This document shows, piece after piece, positions 60,209 through 64,000 of a DNA stretch of 64,000 bases. Made by a program: the position numbers and the translations under genes. The DNA comes from Methylobacterium durans. Its GTDB lineage: Bacteria > Pseudomonadota > Alphaproteobacteria > Rhizobiales > Beijerinckiaceae. The DNA lies in contig NZ_CP029550.1 in NCBI RefSeq assembly GCF_003173715.1, positions 6,650,001 to 6,714,000 on the forward strand, read 5' to 3'. The notes below the pieces were generated by a model. The model saw only the letters and a list, made by a program, of their open reading frames with translations. It did not search any database and was not told the origin of the DNA. How positions within the stretch are numbered: the first letter of the stretch is position 1; every line of letters starts with the position of its first letter.

Positions 60209-62257
60209 ATGAGCCGCAGAGCCCGGACAGACGTACCTCCCGACACGTTCGACGACGGCGAGGGGCCGGAGGATTTCTCCGACGCCGCCCCCCTCGACGA
60301 ATCCCCCGAGATCGACTTCGATTTCGAGCCCGGTGCGGTCACGGCCGGCACCGAGGTGATCCGCCGCTTCTGGACGACGCTGCCGACCTCGCCCGGCGTC
60401 TACCGGATGTTCGACCACAAGGGCGACGTCCTCTACGTCGGCAAGGCCAAGAACCTGAAGGCCCGGGTCGGCTCCTACGCGCGGGGCCAGGCGCACTCGA
60501 ACCGCATCGCCCGCATGATCTCGCAGACGGCGGCGATGGAGTTCGTCACCACCGCCACCGAGACCGAGGCGCTGCTCCTCGAGGCCAACCTCATCAAGCA
60601 GCTGAAGCCCCGCTTCAACGTGCTGATGCGGGACGACAAATCCTTCCCCTACATCCTCGTCACCGGCGATTCCGAGGCGCCCCAAATCGTCAAGCACCGG
60701 GGCGCCCGCCGCCGCAAGGGCCATTATTACGGGCCCTTCGCCAGCGTCTGGGCGGTCAACCGCACGGTCAACGCGCTCCAGCGCGCCTTCCTGCTGCGCA
60801 CCTGCACGGACAGCTACTACGAGAACCGCACCCGGCCCTGCCTGCTGTTCCAGATCAAGCGCTGCTCGGGCCCCTGCACCGGCGAGATTCCGCTCGACGA
60901 GTACCGGGGGCTCGCGGAATCCGCCAACGCGTTCCTGGCCGGCAAGTCGAACGCCGTGAAGGACCGGATGCGGACCGAGATGGAGGCCGCCTCCGAGGCC
61001 ATGGAATTCGAGCGCGCCGCCCGCTTCCGCGACCGGATCGCGGCGCTCTCGGCGATCCAGGGCACGCAAGGGGTGAACACGCAAGGGGTCGAGGAGGCCG
61101 ACGTCTTCGCCCTCGACGAGCAGGCCGGCCAGTTCTGCATCGAGGTGTTCTTCTTCCGGAACTTCCAGAACTGGGGCAACCGCGCCTACTTCCCGAAGGC
61201 CGACCGGACGATGAGCCCTGAGGAGGTGCTGGGCTCCTTCATGAGCCAGTTCTACGACGACAAGCCGGCGCCCCGGATCGTGCTGACGAGCCACGCCATC
61301 GAGGATGCGGAACTCGTCGCCGCCGCCCTGTCGAGCCGCACCGAGCACCGGGTCGAGATCCACCTGCCTCAACGGGGCGAGCGCAAGAACCTCGTCGACT
61401 ACGCCCGCCGCAACGCCAAGGAGGCGCTCGCCCGGCGGCTTGCCGACACCGCCTCCCAGGGCAAGCTGCTGGCGGCGCTCGGGCAAGCCTTCGGCCTCGA
61501 CAGGGCGCCGCGCCGCATCGAGGTCTACGACAACTCGCACATCATGGGCACGAACGCGGTCGGCGGCATGATCGTGGCCGGGCCGACGGGCTTCATGAAG
61601 CCGCATTACCGCACCTTCAACATCAAGTCGGAGGAGCTGACGCCGGGCGACGATTACGGGATGATGCGGGAAGTCCTGCAGCGCCGCTTCAAGCGCCTCG
61701 TCAAGGAGGCGCCCCGGACCGCCAACGAAGCGGCGGTGGCGGCGCTGGAGGGCGGCCCGCCCGAGCCCGTGCCCGAGCCGCAGGCGGATTCCGACGCCTT
61801 CCCGGCCTGGCCCGACCTCGTCCTGATCGACGGCGGCAAGGGTCAGCTCGACGCGGCGCGCGCCGCGCTGCAGGAGGTCGGCGTCGCGGACGTGCCCCTC
61901 GTCGGCATCGCCAAGGGACGCGACCGGGACGCGGGCCGCGAGACCTTCTTCGTGCCCGGCCGCCCGCCCTTCAAGCTGCCCCCGCGCGACCCGACCCTCT
62001 ACTTCGTGCAGCGCCTGCGCGACGAGGCCCACCGCTTCGCGATCGGCACGCACCGGGCCAAGCGCAAGCGCGAGATGGTCAGGAACCCGCTGGACGAGAT
62101 CGCCGGCATCGGGCCGACCCGCAAGCGCGCCCTCCTCCATCATTTCGGGACCGTGAAGGCGATCCAGCGGGCGGCCCTCGAGGATCTCGCCAAGACCCCG
62201 GGCGTCAACGCCGCCACGGCACGGGCCGTCTACGACTTCTTCCATGCCGGCGCCTGA
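60209..62257 (+). CDS. uvrC: UvrABC excinuclease subunit C
   Basis: A 682-residue endonuclease making both incisions in nucleotide excision repair. An acidic N-terminal extension of about 45 residues ([20 protein letters not shown]) precedes the GIY-YIG nuclease ([30 protein letters not shown], then [30 protein letters not shown]). Cys-rich segment: [20 protein letters not shown] domain: [16 protein letters not shown]. RNase H-like C-terminal nuclease: [23 protein letters not shown] and [13 protein letters not shown]. Final helix-hairpin-helix: [18 protein letters not shown]. The start MSRRARTD at 60209 is used; the frame is open far upstream as noise. Followed by pgsA. Confidence 0.97.
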   Translation: MSRRARTDVPPDTFDDGEGPEDFSDAAPLDESPEIDFDFEPGAVTAGTEVIRRFWTTLPTSPGVYRMFDHKGDVLYVGKAKNLKARVGSYARGQAHSNRIARMISQTAAMEFVTTATETEALLLEANLIKQLKPRFNVLMRDDKSFPYILVTGDSEAPQIVKHRGARRRKGHYYGPFASVWAVNRTVNALQRAFLLRTCTDSYYENRTRPCLLFQIKRCSGPCTGEIPLDEYRGLAESANAFLAGKSNAVKDRMRTEMEAASEAMEFERAARFRDRIAALSAIQGTQGVNTQGVEEADVFALDEQAGQFCIEVFFFRNFQNWGNRAYFPKADRTMSPEEVLGSFMSQFYDDKPAPRIVLTSHAIEDAELVAAALSSRTEHRVEIHLPQRGERKNLVDYARRNAKEALARRLADTASQGKLLAALGQAFGLDRAPRRIEVYDNSHIMGTNAVGGMIVAGPTGFMKPHYRTFNIKSEELTPGDDYGMMREVLQRRFKRLVKEAPRTANEAAVAALEGGPPEPVPEPQADSDAFPAWPDLVLIDGGKGQLDAARAALQEVGVADVPLVGIAKGRDRDAGRETFFVPGRPPFKLPPRDPTLYFVQRLRDEAHRFAIGTHRAKRKREMVRNPLDEIAGIGPTRKRALLHHFGTVKAIQRAALEDLAKTPGVNAATARAVYDFFHAGA

Positions 62258-62330
62258 CTCCGTGGGACGGGAAGCCGGGGATGAAACCGGACGGTTGACG
62301 CGTTCACCGCCCCGTGATTTCACCGCGCCG

Positions 62331-62930
62331 ATGAACGCCGTCCTCCCCCGACGTCGGTCGCAGGCTTGGACGCTCGCGAACTGCCTGACCTACGGCCGCC
62401 TCGCCGCCGTGCCCGTCGTGGTCGGCCTGCTCTTCTGGCCGGACGAGATCGGCGCCCGCTTCGCGGCCTTCGCGGTGTTCGTGCTCGCCGGCATCACCGA
62501 CTATCTCGACGGCTACGTCGCCCGCACCTACGCGCAGAGTTCGGCGCTCGGGCGCATGCTCGACCCGATCGCCGACAAGCTTCTCGTCGCCGCCTGCCTG
62601 CTGATGCTCGCGGCCGACAACACGATCGCGGGCTGGAGCCTGTGGGCGGCCATCGTGATCCTGTGCCGGGAGGTGCTGGTCTCGGGGCTTCGCGAGTATC
62701 TCGCCGAGCTGAAGGTGAGCGTGCCGGTGAGCCGCATCGCCAAGTGGAAGACGACGGTGCAGCTCGTCGCGATCGGCTTCCTCGTGGCGGGTCCGGCCGG
62801 CGAGACGGTGCTGCCCGGCACCGAGCGCATCGGCATCGTGCTCCTCTGGGTCGCGGCGGCCCTCACCATCTGGACCGGCTGGGACTACATGAGAGCCGGG
62901 ATCAAGCACGTGATCGACGATCCGCGCTGA
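62331..62930 (+). CDS. pgsA: CDP-diacylglycerol-glycerol-3-phosphate 3-phosphatidyltransferase
   Basis: A 199-residue membrane enzyme making phosphatidylglycerophosphate. The CDP-alcohol phosphotransferase signature DG-x2-AR-x8-G-x3-D-x3-D is seen as DYLDGYVARTYAQSSALGRMLDPIADKLL. Five to six hydrophobic segments are present. Start: MNAVLPRRRSQAWTLANCLTYGRL at 62331; a longer version from ATG 62244 would overlap the uvrC stop. The gene order uvrC-pgsA-moaD is common in Alphaproteobacteria and suggests one transcription unit (10 bp to moaD). Confidence 0.96.
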   Translation: MNAVLPRRRSQAWTLANCLTYGRLAAVPVVVGLLFWPDEIGARFAAFAVFVLAGITDYLDGYVARTYAQSSALGRMLDPIADKLLVAACLLMLAADNTIAGWSLWAAIVILCREVLVSGLREYLAELKVSVPVSRIAKWKTTVQLVAIGFLVAGPAGETVLPGTERIGIVLLWVAAALTIWTGWDYMRAGIKHVIDDPR

Positions 62931-62939
62931 GGCCGGAGG

Positions 62940-63200
62940 ATGTTTTCGGTGAAGCTCATCTATTTCGCCTGGGTGCGCGAGCGCGTCGGCAAGGCCGAGG
63001 AGAGCGTCGACCTGCCGCCCGGCATCGGCACCGTCTCCGACCTGGTGGCGTGGCTGAAGGGCCGGGGCGAGGAATACGCTTACGCCTTCGAGAACGCGGG
63101 CGTGGTGCGCGCCGCGATCGACCGGGTCCACGCCAAGCCCGACGCGCCGATCACGGGCGCGGCGGAGATCGCCTTCTTCCCGCCGATGACCGGGGGATAG
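62940..63200 (+). CDS. moaD: Molybdopterin synthase small subunit MoaD
   Basis: An 86-residue ubiquitin-like sulfur carrier: VKLIYFAWVRERVGKAEESVDLP, ITGAAEIAFFPPMTGG. The C-terminal Gly-Gly that is thiocarboxylated is intact. It passes sulfur to MoaE-bound precursor Z in molybdopterin formation. ATG 62940 follows GAGGCCGGAGGA. The gene moaE, normally next, is absent: the next gene, on the other strand, is a metal ABC protein after a hairpin. Confidence 0.95.
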   Translation: MFSVKLIYFAWVRERVGKAEESVDLPPGIGTVSDLVAWLKGRGEEYAYAFENAGVVRAAIDRVHAKPDAPITGAAEIAFFPPMTGG

Positions 63201-63215
63201 GGTCAGGCCGCGCCA

Positions 63216-63233
63216 CTCTCCCGAACGGGAGAG
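63216..63233. terminator. Hairpin between moaD and the metal-binding protein gene
   Basis: CTCTCCC (63216-63222), loop GAAC, GGGAGAG (63227-63233), located between convergent genes. No T run, so termination strength is uncertain. Confidence 0.55.
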
Positions 63234-63240
63234 GCGGGGT

Positions 63241-64000
63241 TCAGCCGCGGCCGAGCGCCGCCGAGAACTCACGCAGGTTGCTGCGCATCATGTCGAGATA
63301 GGTCGGGGCCGGGCCGGAGGGGCCAGACAGGGCGTCCGAATAGACCCGGCCGCCGATCTTCGCGCCGCTCTCGCGGGCGATCTGCTCCATCAGGCGCGGA
63401 TCCGCGATCGTCTCCAGGAAGACGGCCGGCACCTGCTCCTGGCGGATCTGGCGGATGATCCGCGCCACGCTGCGCGGGCTCGCCTCGCTCTCGTTGGCGA
63501 CGCCCTGCGGCGCGATGAAGCGCAGGCCGTAGGCCGCGCCGAAATAGCCGAAGGCGTCGTGGGTGGTGATCACCCGGCGGTGCTCGGGCGGGATCGCGGC
63601 GATGGCGGCGCGCACCTCGCCGTCGAGGGCGTCGAGCTTCGCAAGATACGCGGCGGCGTTGCGCGAGAAATCCTCCGCGTGGGCCGGATCGACCTTCGCG
63701 AGGCCGTCGCGGATGTTGGCGACGTAGACCTTGGCGTTGGCGATGCTCTGCCAGGCATGGGGATCGGCATGCGGGGCGGCCCCCGCTTCCGCCTCGCCCG
63801 CATGCGCGTGGCCGTGATCGCCCGCGTGGTCGTGCGGGGTCGCGATGGTCCGGACGCCGTTTGCCGCGACGATCACGGGCGCCTTCGCGCCGGAGGCCCG
63901 GATCAGCCGGTCGAGCCAGCCCTCGAAGCCGAGCCCGTTCACGAAGACGATCTCGGCCCTGGACAGGATCCGGCCGTCGCCCGGAGCCGGGCTGTAGCCG
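63241..64000 (-). CDS. Metal ABC transporter substrate-binding protein (ZnuA/TroA type), 5' cut
   Basis: The gene runs off the right edge; about 253 C-terminal residues are visible. Landmarks: LSRAEIVFVNGLGFEGWLDRLI, a His-rich loop (HDHAGDHGHAHAGEAEAG), PHADPHAWQSIANAKVYVANI, VITTHDAFGYFGAAYGLRF and PAVFLETIADPRLMEQIARESGAKIGGRVYSDALS. These give the His/Asp metal ligands of cluster A-I (zinc/manganese) binding proteins. The His-rich loop favours zinc. Ligand order matches TroA/ZnuA. The transporter ATPase and permease would lie to the right, outside the window. Confidence 0.92.
   Translation of the reverse strand, partial: GYSPAPGDGRILSRAEIVFVNGLGFEGWLDRLIRASGAKAPVIVAANGVRTIATPHDHAGDHGHAHAGEAEAGAAPHADPHAWQSIANAKVYVANIRDGLAKVDPAHAEDFSRNAAAYLAKLDALDGEVRAAIAAIPPEHRRVITTHDAFGYFGAAYGLRFIAPQGVANESEASPRSVARIIRQIRQEQVPAVFLETIADPRLMEQIARESGAKIGGRVYSDALSGPSGPAPTYLDMMRSNLREFSAALGRG

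Overview
The window is GC-rich alphaproteobacterial chromosome and most resembles a pink-pigmented facultative methylotroph of the Methylobacterium/Methylorubrum group. That assignment rests on gene content: a PhyR/NepR general stress response locus, an aerobic anoxygenic photosynthesis superoperon (crtEF-bchCXYZ-pufBALMC with divergent crtDC), a glycerate 2-kinase of the serine-cycle type, and alphaproteobacterial signature genes (GapR/DUF2312, DUF1244, DUF1036, DUF2865, DUF2076, CheZ-like phosphatase, 41-residue L36). No rRNA, tRNA or CRISPR array was recognised.

Layout. 0-11 kb: envelope and housekeeping genes (two L,D-transpeptidases, DUF4214 and DUF882 proteins, ppdK, VOC protein, lone cyclic-nucleotide-binding protein, SCO-type copper protein). 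11-14.4 kb: a compact stress island around divergent phyR and nepR. Five near-consensus EcfG promoters (GGAAC-N16/17-CGTT) lie between 11.86 and 14.08 kb. They precede a small membrane-anchored protein, an unannotated intergenic RNA with its own terminator, phyR, nepR, and a DUF1328 protein; a sixth site there precedes a 51-residue ORF. One more identical site lies upstream of the GMC oxidoreductase at 47.4 kb. 14.5-28 kb: DUF2865, metallo-hydrolase, MarR, gapR, an IS5-family element inserted in a stop codon, DUF1244, N-formylglutamate amidohydrolase, glycerate kinase, DUF1036, VOC proteins, HxlR regulator, pyruvate kinase, lipase-like hydrolase, TPR protein, rpmJ.

28-32 kb: a type I secretion pair (HlyD adaptor and ABC permease) separated by an 18-bp tandem repeat. 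32-45.7 kb: the photosynthesis genes. All run leftward from crtE to pufC except divergent crtD-crtC. PpsR/CrtJ-like boxes lie between crtE and crtD and at the bchC promoter, and strong mRNA hairpins lie between pufA and pufL. crtA, crtB, crtI, the bchFNBHLM genes and ppsR are not in the window. 45.7-52.7 kb: an oxidative accessory cluster (GMC oxidoreductase divergent from DoxX-cupin-SMP30-VOC; then a frameshifted catalase-family peroxidase and a sorbosone-type dehydrogenase). 52.8-64 kb: lgt-SAM methyltransferase-pgeF, an outer-membrane barrel protein, a frameshifted DUF2076 protein, a third L,D-transpeptidase, a CheZ-like gene, uvrC, pgsA, moaD and a metal-ABC substrate-binding protein cut by the right edge.

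The most notable observation is the small RNA candidate at about 12056-12142. It combines a perfect EcfG promoter, a 7-bp stem with a 30-nt C-rich loop containing CCUCC, and a U-tract terminator, all beside phyR. This is the architecture of a general-stress sRNA such as GsrN of Caulobacter. Separately, three genes (DUF882, catalase-like, DUF2076) each need one extra base to restore the frame, and crtC lacks a start codon. These deserve a check against raw reads.
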